A stretch of 64,000 nt of DNA from JACMLD01 sp038207265 (GTDB taxonomy: Bacteria > Bacteroidota > Bacteroidia > Chitinophagales > Chitinophagaceae), in assembly GCA_038207265.1 (NCBI GenBank), contig JBBQZZ010000003.1, forward strand, positions 434,001-498,000. The letters run 5' to 3'. This document shows, piece by piece, positions 26,998 through 36,777 of this stretch. The position numbers and the translations under genes were made by a program. The notes under the pieces were generated by a model. That model had not been told where the DNA came from, ran no database searches, and worked only from the letters and a program-made list of their open reading frames with translations. Every line of letters begins with the position of its first letter. Position 1 is the first letter of the stretch.

Positions 26998-27771
26998 ATG
27001 ATTTCAATCGGTAAAGACTTAACCATTTTACAATCAGTTGACAGTACCAACAACTATGCCATGGCAGGTGCTCGTGCGGGTTTGACAAAGCATGGAGATG
27101 TCTTTTTTGCACTGGAACAATTACATGGCAAAGGACAACGGGGAAAAACCTGGCAAACCGAACCGGGCCTGAACATTATGATAAGCGTGGTTCTAAACCC
27201 GGAGCAATTAAAAATAAGCCAGCAATTCCAATTGAGTACCGCGATTGCACTGGCATCATTGGATTTCTTTGCATCTTATGCCGGTGAAGAAACATCAATA
27301 AAATGGCCAAATGATATTTATTGGCGTGACAGAAAGGCAGGAGGAATACTAATTGAAAACAGTATCAGCAACGGGCTCATATCCAATAATGATGAACCAG
27401 GTGAGCCAACGTTCAAATGGCAATGGGCCATTGTGGGTATTGGAATAAACATCAATCAAACAAATTTTCCAGAATCACTTACTAATCCTGTATCGCTAAA
27501 GCAGATTACCGGCAAAGATTGGGATGTAATTGAATTAACAGGAAGTTTATGTGCCTGTATAGAAAACAGGTATGATCAATTATTACGAAACATTGATTTG
27601 TTGCCCATTTATAACAACTGCCTGTATAAACGCAGTCAAAAAATGCGCTTCAGACAAGGAACACGCGTTTTTGAAGGAATTATTAAGGAAGTAGACGAAA
27701 GGGGACAATTATGTGTGGTTGGTTCAATAGAAGAACAATTCAGCCTGGGAGAAATTGAATGGATATTATGA
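26998..27771 (+). CDS. birA: Biotin-[acetyl-CoA-carboxylase] ligase
   Basis: 257 residues from the ATG at 26998 (MISIGKDLTILQSVDSTNNYA). The frame extends upstream through a TTG, but that part has no family match. The catalytic domain shows DSTNNYAM, the biotinyl-AMP loop GKGQRGKTWQTEPG, the KWPNDIYW segment and VGIGININ. A small C-terminal SH3-like domain follows (FEGIIKEVDERGQLCV). It lacks the N-terminal winged helix of BirA repressors, so it is a pure class I ligase that biotinylates the carboxylase carrier protein. It diverges from rsfS and overlaps the convergent HExxH gene by 6 bp at the stops. Confidence 0.94.
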   Translation: MISIGKDLTILQSVDSTNNYAMAGARAGLTKHGDVFFALEQLHGKGQRGKTWQTEPGLNIMISVVLNPEQLKISQQFQLSTAIALASLDFFASYAGEETSIKWPNDIYWRDRKAGGILIENSISNGLISNNDEPGEPTFKWQWAIVGIGININQTNFPESLTNPVSLKQITGKDWDVIELTGSLCACIENRYDQLLRNIDLLPIYNNCLYKRSQKMRFRQGTRVFEGIIKEVDERGQLCVVGSIEEQFSLGEIEWIL

Positions 27772-28095
27772 ACGAATGGCGAAAACCATCTGTTGCTCCA
27801 GGCTATCATCAGTTTCACCATCCCTTGCTTCTTTTTCATATTTATTATTATGATATCCATTCCTGATGCTTTCAAGCAGGTATTTAAATAGGAACAAAAT
27901 ATAGCCATGTTGCTGAAATTGCCTGATGTGTACCAGTTCGTGACGCAACCATTGTTTGTTGCTGATAAATTCTTCCTGGGTGGTATCGTGTAATAAAATT
28001 GTCTTTCCCAATACCATCGCCATTTTATCCTGCTTCAGTTTCCACGCGGCTATGCGTGCCAGTAATGAATTTTCCCGGATATAATATTTCCTCAT
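27766..28095 (-). CDS. Small zincin-like protein with HELVH motif
   Basis: 109 residues from ATG 28095 (MRKYYIRENSLLARIAAWKL). An upstream Met in the same frame would add 12 residues. Near the middle lies WLRHELVHIRQFQQHG, an HExxH zinc-binding motif in a helix followed by a hydrophobic stretch (ILFLFKYLLES) and YEKEARD, where Glu could be the third ligand as in gluzincins. This arrangement recurs in short DUF4157-like or putative-metallopeptidase proteins of Bacteroidota. No signal peptide is seen. The substrate is unknown and proteolytic activity is unproven. Tail-to-tail with birA, overlapping 6 bp. Confidence 0.75.
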   Translation of the reverse strand: MRKYYIRENSLLARIAAWKLKQDKMAMVLGKTILLHDTTQEEFISNKQWLRHELVHIRQFQQHGYILFLFKYLLESIRNGYHNNKYEKEARDGETDDSLEQQMVFAIRS

Positions 28096-28194
28096 ATTGA
28101 TTTGCAATCCGAATTTATTTTTACAGCCCAATTGAAATTTTAAAAGTTGAACCGTGCTACCACGCCCACAGATAACGGATACCTGTTGTAAAAA

Positions 28195-29151
28195 TTATTT
28201 TATTTTCCTGAATGCGCTGTTTACAAGGTAAACACCATACAATGTGATAAGTCCACCTACCGCAATAAAAGTAGTAAGCCGTTCTTTAAAAATTAATGTG
28301 CCCAGTATAACTGCAACTATTGGATTGATATAAGCATACAAAGAAGATTGTTCCGCACTCAGGTGCTGCAACGCATAGAGGTACGCAATAAATGAAACGA
28401 TCGAACCAAAAACAACCAGGTAAGCAATTGCTGACCAGGATTGCCATGGAATTGCCGAAACCGGAATGGATAATCCTGATGCAGCTGATACCGCATACAA
28501 CACTATTCCGGATATCAGCATTTGAAGTCCAATCCCAAAATATGGATTGAATTTTTTTGCATGATCTTTTGTATAAATAGTACCAAAGGCCCAGCTCCAG
28601 GTAGCGGCAATTGAAATAATTATTCCCAATGTAAAACTTGCGTTCAGAAAATCGTGCAGGTGTTCATAAAAAATAAAACAAATACCCGCAAAACCAAAAG
28701 CAAATCCGAGTATTGCCTTTCGGGGAATGCTGGCGCCTTTATTGAATAAACCAATCACTACCAACCATAACGGGATGATGGAATTGATGATGGATGCAAG
28801 TCCGCCCGAAATATATTGAACACCCCATGTAGCCAAACCATTGCTGAGAATGAAATTTAGCAACGCCAGGATTAAAATTGTTCCCCAATCTTTTCCTTTT
28901 GGCCAGCTTACATTTCCCCGTGCAAGAAAGAAAATGGTATAGACAAGTCCACCAAAAAATTGCCGGATGCCTGCCATTTGAAAAGCCGGCATATGCTTTA
29001 CTCCTTCTTTACTTGCCAGCCAGGTTGTGCCCCAGAAAAAGCAAACTACTGATAATGCAACATACGCCTTGGTTCTTGTACTCCGGTTGCGGATATTGAC
29101 AGGGTTATAAGGTGATGATAAAATGGTTGATATGAAATCGGGCATGCTCAT
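28195..29151 (-). CDS. EamA/DMT-superfamily transporter
   Basis: About 318 residues with ten predicted membrane helices in two EamA repeats. Repeat one starts AYVALSVVCFFWGTTWLASK and carries the typical RQFFGGLVYTIFF. Repeat two starts near TLGIIISIAATWSWAFGTIY and ends with YAYINPIVAVILGTLIFKE followed by a last helix (GGLITLYGVYLV). These move small metabolites such as amino acids, purines or drugs; the substrate cannot be assigned. I took the ATG at 29151; a further Met two codons on is equally possible. It stands alone, with purH about 170 bp upstream on the same strand. Confidence 0.9.
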   Translation of the reverse strand: MSMPDFISTILSSPYNPVNIRNRSTRTKAYVALSVVCFFWGTTWLASKEGVKHMPAFQMAGIRQFFGGLVYTIFFLARGNVSWPKGKDWGTILILALLNFILSNGLATWGVQYISGGLASIINSIIPLWLVVIGLFNKGASIPRKAILGFAFGFAGICFIFYEHLHDFLNASFTLGIIISIAATWSWAFGTIYTKDHAKKFNPYFGIGLQMLISGIVLYAVSAASGLSIPVSAIPWQSWSAIAYLVVFGSIVSFIAYLYALQHLSAEQSSLYAYINPIVAVILGTLIFKERLTTFIAVGGLITLYGVYLVNSAFRKIK

Positions 29152-29299
29152 AACCGAACCCTCACCCCACAATTTTCTGAAGACTCAGTCTTCCATTCTC
29201 CGACCCTCTGAAGGGGGCGTAAAGTATTTGCTATTTGAAATCCGATTTTCTTTTTACAAAAAAGCATTTATAATTTTTATCAGTATGATCGAATTAAGT

Positions 29300-29315
29300 T
29301 TCCCCTTTAGGGGAA
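29300..29315. repeat. Short palindrome after purH
   Basis: TTCCCC-ttta-GGGGAA, an exact 6-bp stem 9 bp beyond the purH stop, set in GTTTCCCCTTTAGGGGAACAGGGGG text. A C/T-rich stretch with CCCTCACCCC and CCCTCTGAAGGGGG lies at 29160-29220. Both resemble short intergenic repeats common in this phylum. It could end purH transcription, but there is no T run. Confidence 0.4.
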
Positions 29316-29323
29316 CAGGGGGT

Positions 29324-30841
29324 CTAATGTTTAAAATGACGCATGCCGGTAAATACCATTGCAAGGTTATGTTGTTTGCAATAATCAATGGAATCTTTAT
29401 CACGGATAGAGCCACCCGGTTGTATAAATGAAGTAATGCCGGCTTCATGTCCCAGTTTAACACAATCATCAAAAGGGAAAAAGGCATCACTGGCCATAAC
29501 GGCGCCGGTTAGGTCAAAATCAAATTGTTTCGCTTTGTCAACGGCCTGGCGCAAAGCGTCTATTCTACTGGTTTGCCCACAACCTTTGCCCACCAGTTGC
29601 CTGTTTTGAACAAGCGCAATGGCGTTACTCTTTAAATGTTTGCAAACGATATTGGCAAATTCCAAATCCAATTTCTCGGGTGGATTGGTTAAACGGCCCC
29701 CGGCTTCTTCCCATTTGCTGTAATTACCTTCATCATTTTGTTGAGAGAGCACTCCGTTTAATAACGATTTGAATTGAAGTTTAGCGGCAGGATGCTTTTT
29801 TTGCAGTAATAAAATACGGTTCTTTTTTGATTTTAAAACAACCAGTGCATCTTCATTAAATGCGGGAGCAATTAATACTTCAAAAAAAATTTCGTTGATG
29901 GCTTCCGCGGTTGCTTTATCTACTGTTGCATTACAGGCCAGCACGCCACCAAAAGCGCTTTCCGGATCACCCGCCAATGCTGCATCCCAGGCTTCTTTTA
30001 AAGTAGAGCGCGTTGCAATACCACAGGGATTTGTATGTTTAACGATTGCAAAAGTAGCTTCAGCTGCATTATCGGAAAATTCTGCAATCAATTGCGTAGC
30101 GCCGTCAACATCAACCAGGTTATTATAAGAAAGTTCTTTGCCATTGAGCTGCTCAAACAATTCATTAATATTGCCGTAGAAGATACCCTGTTGATGGGGA
30201 TTCTCGCCATAACGCATCACGGTAGTTACCTGGCTGAATGGATTAAAATGATTTGATTGTGTAAAGTAATTGGAGATGGCTATATCATAACCGGAACAAA
30301 TATTAAAACCTTTAATAGCAAACTCTCTTCGTTGTGCTAAAGTAGTTTCACCTTTTTGTTCTTTCAATATTTTTTCTAACAATGGATAGTCTTGCTTTGA
30401 TGCAAGTACTACCACATCTTTATGATTTTTTGCGGCGGCCCTGATCATACTCGGTCCGCCAATATCTATTTTTTCAATGATTGATTTTTCATCGGTGGTG
30501 CTGGCAACTGTTTCTTCAAAAGGATACAAGTCTACAATTACCAAATCAATCTCAGGGATTTTATATTCCTTCATTTCTTTCACGTGTTGTTCATCATCGC
30601 GCTTGCCCAGTATTCCGCCAAATACTGCAGGGTGAAGTGTTTTAACGCGTCCTCCTAAAATAGAGGGATAAGTAGTTAAATTTTCTACCGGCACTACCGG
30701 TATACCCAGTTTTTCAATAAAAGACTGTGTGCCACCGGTGCTGTAAATGGTAATGCCAAGTTGGTGCAATTGATGCACAAGCGGTTCCAGCCCATCTTTA
30801 TAAAATACTGAGATAAGCGCCGCTTGAATTTTTTTGTTCAT
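29324..30841 (-). CDS. purH: Bifunctional AICAR transformylase/IMP cyclohydrolase
   Basis: 505 residues from ATG 30841 (MNKKIQAALISVFYKDGLEP), the family's usual length; an upstream extension in frame has no match. The N-terminal MGS-like IMP cyclohydrolase domain (about 1-195) has STGGTQSFIEKLGIPV, GGRVKTLHPAVFGGIL and the VDLYPFE loop. The transformylase domain follows, with YGENPHQQG, LVDVDGATQLIAEF, KHTNPCGIA and the ending SDAFFPFDDCV...QPGGSIRDKDSI. It carries out the last two steps of IMP synthesis. No other purine genes are linked. comEC lies about 100 bp upstream on the same strand. Confidence 0.97.
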   Translation of the reverse strand: MNKKIQAALISVFYKDGLEPLVHQLHQLGITIYSTGGTQSFIEKLGIPVVPVENLTTYPSILGGRVKTLHPAVFGGILGKRDDEQHVKEMKEYKIPEIDLVIVDLYPFEETVASTTDEKSIIEKIDIGGPSMIRAAAKNHKDVVVLASKQDYPLLEKILKEQKGETTLAQRREFAIKGFNICSGYDIAISNYFTQSNHFNPFSQVTTVMRYGENPHQQGIFYGNINELFEQLNGKELSYNNLVDVDGATQLIAEFSDNAAEATFAIVKHTNPCGIATRSTLKEAWDAALAGDPESAFGGVLACNATVDKATAEAINEIFFEVLIAPAFNEDALVVLKSKKNRILLLQKKHPAAKLQFKSLLNGVLSQQNDEGNYSKWEEAGGRLTNPPEKLDLEFANIVCKHLKSNAIALVQNRQLVGKGCGQTSRIDALRQAVDKAKQFDFDLTGAVMASDAFFPFDDCVKLGHEAGITSFIQPGGSIRDKDSIDYCKQHNLAMVFTGMRHFKH

Positions 30842-30944
30842 AAACTGAAAGTTTTGATAAAGCATGCAACAGTTAGTGGTTAATGACGAAAAAAGAACAG
30901 GCTGAACCGTGGCTTGCTTTGTAAGAAAGAGCCGCAAAACTAAA

Positions 30945-33038
30945 TCAATCCATCTTCATCACAAAAGCACCTTTATCCACTACTGAAAAGCAGGCCAGTC
31001 CCAGTTTTGCGCAATCTGCCATCCACTTATTCACTTTCCATTGCGGATTTGATCCATCAAAAACAATTCGATTAATTACGAATGTATTCGCAAGCGCCGG
31101 AATATTTAAAGAAGGGTTCCGGGAAACAATGATTACATCCACCGTTATTTTTTTGGATCCAGCTTTATAAAGGCAGGTTTTGTCAATGATAAGAATCTTT
31201 TTATTGGCAAAGACATAGCAATTTTCCATTACTGAAATGCCTGCTGGTAATTCTGATACATTCATCCGGTACATAATTCGCGAAGGTCTAAGGTTAACAT
31301 ATTGAAGGAAATCATCTGCTTTCAAGATTGTATCGCCCACAAAATAATAGTTCCTCCCGCTGATAAAATCTATCGCCTGATGCCGGGGTATATTGTATAC
31401 AATAATTTTTTGCTGACAGGCTGCTTCAATAAAAGAATAGGATCTGATGCAAAAAAAAATCAGCAGGGGCATTAATCCTGTTTTTAATGAAGTTTTGTTT
31501 TTATGAATTAACCAGGAACAGGTAGCAGCAATAAAACAATACAACAGTACCAATTGCGGAAGATTAATGCTCAATCCCTGCCATTGTGAAAACGGCAGGT
31601 TTTCCATGTGTTCAATAAAGTTATTCATTATTTGAATTAATACATGTAACACCTGGCCCAGCAGAACGGCAAGAACTGGAAGCATAGCAATAACACATAA
31701 TAATATTTCACCCAAAACAATCAGGCTGGATAAAGGCACTGCCAGTAAATTAGTAATCAAAAAATAAATTGGGAACTGGTGAAAATGATAGATACTTACA
31801 GGAGTAGTAAGAACCTGCGCCGCCAGTGTAACAGCACTCAGTTTCCAGGTGCTATCTAAAATTTTGTTTTTAAAATAAAACCAATTGTAAACAGGTTTTG
31901 TAAAAATTACGATACTCAGCAGCGCTGTATAGGATAATTGAAAGCCTGCATCCCATAGCCAGCAAGGGTTAATGCAAAGCAACAAAAAAGCTGAAGCGGC
32001 CAGAGAATTGTAAATGGATGTCTTTCTATCAATACTTTCACCAATTACAATACATGTAAACATAACAGCGGATCGTAATATAGAGGGACCCCCACCTGCC
32101 AGCACAGCGAACAGCCATAAACCAACGATAATCACGCAGGTTTTTAACCAGCGAAGGTCTTTTCTTTTTTTTAAAGGACTCGCCAGCATGTTCAATAACC
32201 AATATATAAGACCCAGATGTAAGCCAGAAATGGCAATAATATGAACCACACCCGTGTTGGTATACGACTGCACAAGGGTTTTATCTAAATCATCTTTGTA
32301 ACCAATGAGCAAGGCCTCAGCCAGTCCCGATTCCTTTTTACCAGGAATACAATCCGCCATAACGCTGACTACCCATTCTCTTGTTTTGAAAAGACTTTTT
32401 TTTAACCAGTTGCCCTTATCATTTTCAATTGTATTAAACTCGCCAGCCTGTAAATAAACCTGGTGATATATTCCTGCAAACGCAGCGTAGCGCTCATAAT
32501 CGAATGTTCCCGGATTACCGGTATTGCGGATGGGTTCTAAGCGCTTCCTGAATATTATCCTGCTGCCATATACAAGTTTATTAACAGCGCTGTCCTTTTT
32601 GAAATAGCAAATGATATTGCCTTCCACATTGTAAACCCTGCTGTTTTCAATTACCTGTTGTACGGAAGCAAGTGCTTTGTACGAATTAGATTTTTCCGTC
32701 AATGGTTCCTCAATAGTAGCCACAACGACATCATTTTCGCGGTAATAATTTTTTAACCACCCGGCAGCATGTGATACACTATTATAATAGCCAATGAGCA
32801 ACCCGAATGTTATGAGAAAGCAATGAATAAGCATTCCATTGATCCAACCGGATTTTAACTGGTAGAAGTGAAAACGAAAATTGAATAGCATGAATAATAA
32901 TAAAGTGCTGATAAAGATTATCCAAACGCCATCAATAGGTGGGTGACAATACCATTGTAAAATTATTCCCGCAATGAATGGTGGAACAAGGCGCAGGAAG
33001 GGTGCTTTTTTCCAAACATATAAAATTGGCCGCGGCAT
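30945..33038 (-). CDS. comEC: ComEC/Rec2-type DNA-uptake membrane protein
   Basis: 697 residues. N-terminal helices (about 15-70), a soluble OB-like DUF4131 region (about 75-215) and the Competence domain of about ten helices (about 235-500). The core shows the typical ESGLAEALLIGYKDDLDK followed by TGVVHIIAISGLHLGLIYWL and GGGPSILRSAVMFT. ComEC forms the channel for single-stranded DNA in natural transformation. The C-terminal part (about 540-697) sits where a metallo-beta-lactamase-like nuclease domain is found in Bacillus, but no HxHxDH motif is present, so the domain is reduced or inactive, as I recall for many Bacteroidota members. No other competence genes are adjacent. Confidence 0.93.
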   Translation of the reverse strand: MPRPILYVWKKAPFLRLVPPFIAGIILQWYCHPPIDGVWIIFISTLLLFMLFNFRFHFYQLKSGWINGMLIHCFLITFGLLIGYYNSVSHAAGWLKNYYRENDVVVATIEEPLTEKSNSYKALASVQQVIENSRVYNVEGNIICYFKKDSAVNKLVYGSRIIFRKRLEPIRNTGNPGTFDYERYAAFAGIYHQVYLQAGEFNTIENDKGNWLKKSLFKTREWVVSVMADCIPGKKESGLAEALLIGYKDDLDKTLVQSYTNTGVVHIIAISGLHLGLIYWLLNMLASPLKKRKDLRWLKTCVIIVGLWLFAVLAGGGPSILRSAVMFTCIVIGESIDRKTSIYNSLAASAFLLLCINPCWLWDAGFQLSYTALLSIVIFTKPVYNWFYFKNKILDSTWKLSAVTLAAQVLTTPVSIYHFHQFPIYFLITNLLAVPLSSLIVLGEILLCVIAMLPVLAVLLGQVLHVLIQIMNNFIEHMENLPFSQWQGLSINLPQLVLLYCFIAATCSWLIHKNKTSLKTGLMPLLIFFCIRSYSFIEAACQQKIIVYNIPRHQAIDFISGRNYYFVGDTILKADDFLQYVNLRPSRIMYRMNVSELPAGISVMENCYVFANKKILIIDKTCLYKAGSKKITVDVIIVSRNPSLNIPALANTFVINRIVFDGSNPQWKVNKWMADCAKLGLACFSVVDKGAFVMKMD

Positions 33039-33162
33039 AGTGGAAAGTAGTAAAACCTGCCAAGGTCATTACTGTGTTTTCATCTTACCTTATGGTTAAT
33101 TTAACCCGGTTCATCCAATAATATACAACAGCGGATTAACTTTAGACTTCAATCAGAAAAAC

Positions 33163-35595
33163 ATGAGGAACTATTATTCAATCATTTTACTGTTCTTTTA
33201 TGGAAGCATATTCAGTCAAAGCCTGGTGCAATTGGAATCCAGGAGAGTGCATTTGCCCAACGGATGGTCATTAACGCCCGCAGGCAAAAGTATTCCGCTG
33301 GGAGATTTGCCACTGAACATTGCTGTGTCTGCAACAAAAAAATACATAGCTGTAACCAACAATGGTCAGAGCACGCAAAGTATACAACTCATAGATACCA
33401 AAACTGATAAAATACTGGATAATAAAATAATTGCCCGAAGCTGGTTTGGTTTGAAATTCAGTAGCAATGAAAAAACGTTGTATGCCTCGGCTGGTAACAA
33501 TAACCAGGTTTTGCGGTATTCAATTATCAACAATAAACTGGTTTTAAAAGATAGTATTGAACTAGGGAAAAAATGGCCCGAAAAAATTTCCCCGGCAGGT
33601 ATTGAATTAAATGACGAAAAGCAGATCATGTATGTTATCAGCAAAGAAAACAACTCGTTGTATATAATCGATCTCACTACAAAAAAAATAAAGCAACAAT
33701 TGGCATTGGGTGGTGAAGGATACAATTGCCTGCTTTCAGCAGATAAAAAGGAATTGTATATCAGTTGCTGGGGCTGCGATAAAATATTAATTCTTGATAC
33801 AAAAACAGAACAGTTTTCGGGTGAAATAGCGGTGGGCGATAATCCAAATGATATGTGCCTGACAAAAGATGGAAAATATTTGTTTGTGGCAAATGCCAAT
33901 GACAATTCGGTTTCTGTGATCAATATTCAGCAAAGGATGGTGATTGAAACACTGAACACAGCCTTGTACCCGGATGCACCCAGTGGCTCAACTACCAATG
34001 GACTTGCTTTAAGCAGCAATGAGAAAACATTATACATTGCCAACGCAGACAATAATTGCCTGGCCGTTTTTGATGTAAGTAATCCGGGTTCCAGCAAGAG
34101 CAAAGGGTTTATTCCTGTTGGCTGGTATCCAACAAATGTAAAAGTGATTGGTAAAAAGATTTATGTCAGCAATGGCAAAGGATTTTCTTCCAAAGCAAAT
34201 CCTTATGGTCCCAACCCGGTGAGTAAAAAGGAAGATGTTGTTTACCAGGGAGGCGACAAAACCAAACCTATTAAAGTGGAATACATAGCCGGATTATTTA
34301 CAGGCACGATGAGTATAATCAATGAACCTTCAGAAAACCAACTGGCAGTTTTTTCACAGGCGGTTTACCATAATACCCCTTATACAAAAGAAAAGGAAAT
34401 CCTCACACAAGGAGAGCACGGTAATCCTGTTCCTATGAAGACAGGAGATAAATCGCCCATTAAATATGTCTTCTATATAATAAAAGAAAATCGCACATAC
34501 GACCAGGTGTTGGGTGATATAAAGGAAGGTAACGGTGACCCTCGCCTCGTTTTATTTGGAGAAAAAGTTACACCCAACCTGCACAAACTGGCAAAGGATT
34601 TTGTGTTACTGGATAATTTTTATGTAGACGCGGAAGTAAGTGCTGATGGGCATAACTGGAGCATGGGCGCCTATGCAACAGACTACCTGGAGAAAACATG
34701 GCCCACAGATTATGGGGGCAGGGGCGGAACTTATGATGGAGAAGGTAACCGTGCAATTGCGAATAATAAAAATGGTTTTATATGGGATCATTGTAAAAAG
34801 GCCGGTGTCAGTTACCGTACCTATGGAGAATTTGCTGACGATTACAAACCCAATATCCCGGTATTGGAAAATCATTTTTGTCCTTATTTTACCAGTTGGG
34901 ATCAAACCGTGAGAGACACAACAAGAGTAAATCAATGGAAAAGAGATTTTGATTCACTGGTTGCGGTCAATGCATTACCGAGACTTAATACGTTAAGAAT
35001 TATCAATGATCATACAGAAGGGTTGAAAAAAGGAAGGCCCACACCGTTTGCACATGTTGCAGATAACGATCTTGCTATTGGTATGTTTGTTGAATACCTG
35101 AGTAAAAGTCCGGTATGGAAAGAAAGCGTTGTATTTGTTGTGGAAGATGATGCGCAGAATGGTGCCGATCATGTAGATGCACACCGGAGTACTACCTATG
35201 TTGCCGGCGGTTTTGTAAAAAGATCATTCGTGGATCATACAATGTATTCTACCTCGTCTTTGCTGCGGACCATTGAACTGATCCTGGGTATACCTCCCAT
35301 GAGCCAATATGATGCGGCTGCAACTCCCATGTGGCGCTGCTTTTCAGCTGTTCCTGATCTAACGCTCTTTCAAGCGGTACCGGCGCAAACAGACATCAAT
35401 GAAAAAAATACTGTTATGAATGAATGGCAACGCCGCTCAGAAAAATTTGATTTGACAAAAGAAGATGCGGTGCCCGATCTTGAATTTAACAGGGTGTTAT
35501 GGCATGCCGTTAAAGGATCAGATAATCCATTTCCCGCACCCAGGCGTGCTGCATTTGTTAAGTTAAAAAATGGAAAGATGGATGATGATGATTGA
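33163..35595 (+). CDS. YncE-like beta-propeller fused to a phosphoesterase domain
   Basis: 810 residues with a signal peptide (ending SIFSQ). Residues about 25-380 form a seven-bladed YncE-type propeller with repeats such as YIAVTNNGQSTQSIQLIDTK, YISCWGCDKILILDTK and LFVANANDNSVSVINIQQ. From about 430 a phosphoesterase (alkaline-phosphatase-like, AcpA type) domain follows, with FYIIKENRTYDQVLGDI, the FYVDAEVSADGHNW stretch and VFVVEDDAQNGADHVDAHR, all typical of that family. It is probably periplasmic. Propeller-phosphoesterase fusions are common in Bacteroidota, but the substrate is unknown; phospholipase C-like activity is only a guess. Divergent from comEC. Confidence 0.88.
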   Translation: MRNYYSIILLFFYGSIFSQSLVQLESRRVHLPNGWSLTPAGKSIPLGDLPLNIAVSATKKYIAVTNNGQSTQSIQLIDTKTDKILDNKIIARSWFGLKFSSNEKTLYASAGNNNQVLRYSIINNKLVLKDSIELGKKWPEKISPAGIELNDEKQIMYVISKENNSLYIIDLTTKKIKQQLALGGEGYNCLLSADKKELYISCWGCDKILILDTKTEQFSGEIAVGDNPNDMCLTKDGKYLFVANANDNSVSVINIQQRMVIETLNTALYPDAPSGSTTNGLALSSNEKTLYIANADNNCLAVFDVSNPGSSKSKGFIPVGWYPTNVKVIGKKIYVSNGKGFSSKANPYGPNPVSKKEDVVYQGGDKTKPIKVEYIAGLFTGTMSIINEPSENQLAVFSQAVYHNTPYTKEKEILTQGEHGNPVPMKTGDKSPIKYVFYIIKENRTYDQVLGDIKEGNGDPRLVLFGEKVTPNLHKLAKDFVLLDNFYVDAEVSADGHNWSMGAYATDYLEKTWPTDYGGRGGTYDGEGNRAIANNKNGFIWDHCKKAGVSYRTYGEFADDYKPNIPVLENHFCPYFTSWDQTVRDTTRVNQWKRDFDSLVAVNALPRLNTLRIINDHTEGLKKGRPTPFAHVADNDLAIGMFVEYLSKSPVWKESVVFVVEDDAQNGADHVDAHRSTTYVAGGFVKRSFVDHTMYSTSSLLRTIELILGIPPMSQYDAAATPMWRCFSAVPDLTLFQAVPAQTDINEKNTVMNEWQRRSEKFDLTKEDAVPDLEFNRVLWHAVKGSDNPFPAPRRAAFVKLKNGKMDDDD

Positions 35596-35675
35596 AGTTC
35601 ATGTTTTAAGGTCCCGTCTTTTTGTAATTTTGATTTGTGAAGCATTGAAATATCGGGACCTATAAAATTCATTCC

Positions 35676-36224
35676 ATGAAATCATTCCTCTTCGTTTGCT
35701 TTATCAGTTGCACGTTACTGGCTTGCAGCAGCGTAAAAGTATTGAATACTGAACAGGGCGATAATGTTGATTTTTCAAAGTATAAGACATTTGATTTTTA
35801 CCAGTTGAATGCATCTGGCGATACCTTGTCAAAAGGTTTTGAACAACGGGTTAATATCCTCAGAAACGCTATCAGCAATGAATTAAACAAACGTGGTTAT
35901 TTGCTGAATAATAATAAACCTGATATGCTGGTGAATATTGGAATTGTAGTGAAGGAGGAAGTGCAGACAAGGCAAACTGATTTCAGGACTGATGCCCCGC
36001 GGTATATTGGACAGCGCAATTATTCATGGAAGAGTGAGACGGTAGAACTGGGTCGTTACAGGGAAGGCACAGCTACGATTGACCTTGTTGATGCAACACA
36101 AAACAAAATGATTTGGAAAGCCGCAGTTGAAAGTATTATCCCTGAAAAGAGCAAGAGCCTGGAAAAAGCGGTAACTGACGGAATGAAGAAATTATTTGCA
36201 CATTTTCCGGTTCAACCCAAATAA
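35676..36224 (+). CDS. DUF4136 lipoprotein
   Basis: 182 residues with a lipobox (LLACSS, Cys17). The pattern after it, FSKYKTFDFYQ, then ISNELNKRGYLLNNNKPDMLVNIGI and the central EGTATIDLVDATQNKMIWKAAVE, is that of DUF4136, a lipoprotein domain of unknown function. It is likely periplasmic, facing a membrane. It lies 80 bp behind the phosphoesterase gene and ends 1 bp from the convergent DinB gene. Confidence 0.88.
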   Translation: MKSFLFVCFISCTLLACSSVKVLNTEQGDNVDFSKYKTFDFYQLNASGDTLSKGFEQRVNILRNAISNELNKRGYLLNNNKPDMLVNIGIVVKEEVQTRQTDFRTDAPRYIGQRNYSWKSETVELGRYREGTATIDLVDATQNKMIWKAAVESIIPEKSKSLEKAVTDGMKKLFAHFPVQPK

Positions 36225-36225
36225 T

Positions 36226-36696
36226 TCAGACAAGGTATTTACTGATATAAGCTATTTGACCCAGGTGATAAATATTATGTTGTATCAGTCCATTTAGCAT
36301 AAAATGTTTGTTGTATTTTCTTCCTTCCACCATTTCTTTTAAGAAATCATCTTCTTTGGTTTGTAACAGTAATACTAATTCTCTGTGTGTTTCTTTAAGT
36401 TTGGCGAGCCCATCTTGCCATGTGTGTGTAGAAGGATTAATCTCTATCCAGTCTCTGTTCTCAAAATAATCAACCCCTTTTTCTTTTTTCTCTTTTACTG
36501 CCTCCAGTACAAATCCGGCCCAGGTAAGTGTATGGTATAATAATTCAATTAATGAATGACCATTGCCATTTGGTTTTTGATATACTTTATCTGTATTCAC
36601 CTCCTCCAATATTGAATATACCGATCTTCCATACCAGGGTTGGCCATCCAGAACAGTTTCTAAATTTTTGATGATGTAAAGAATTTCTTTGTTCAA
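36226..36696 (-). CDS. DinB-family four-helix protein
   Basis: 156 residues of the DinB/YfiT type. The metal-binding histidines typical of the fold are visible in helix 2 (SLIELLYHTLTWAGF, His near 51) and near the C-terminus (LIQHNIYHLGQIAYI, two His about four residues apart). Members bind Zn or Ni; some are thiol-dependent transferases, but most have no known reaction. It is transcribed away from carB's 3' end with a carB terminator between them, so it probably has its own promoter within the terminator-bearing spacer. Confidence 0.88.
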   Translation of the reverse strand: MNKEILYIIKNLETVLDGQPWYGRSVYSILEEVNTDKVYQKPNGNGHSLIELLYHTLTWAGFVLEAVKEKKEKGVDYFENRDWIEINPSTHTWQDGLAKLKETHRELVLLLQTKEDDFLKEMVEGRKYNKHFMLNGLIQHNIYHLGQIAYISKYLV

Positions 36697-36710
36697 GATT
36701 GTAAATTACA

Positions 36711-36738
36711 AAAAGAAAAGCTGGCTTGATGCCAGCTA
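36711..36738 (-). terminator. Terminator of carB
   Basis: 7-bp stem AGCTGGC-ttgat-GCCAGCT. On the minus strand it is followed by TTTTCTTTTTG. It lies 40 bp after the carB stop. Confidence 0.85.
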
Positions 36739-36777
36739 TTCTAAAAATCCTTTTCGTCCCAAAAATACTGGTTCAGA

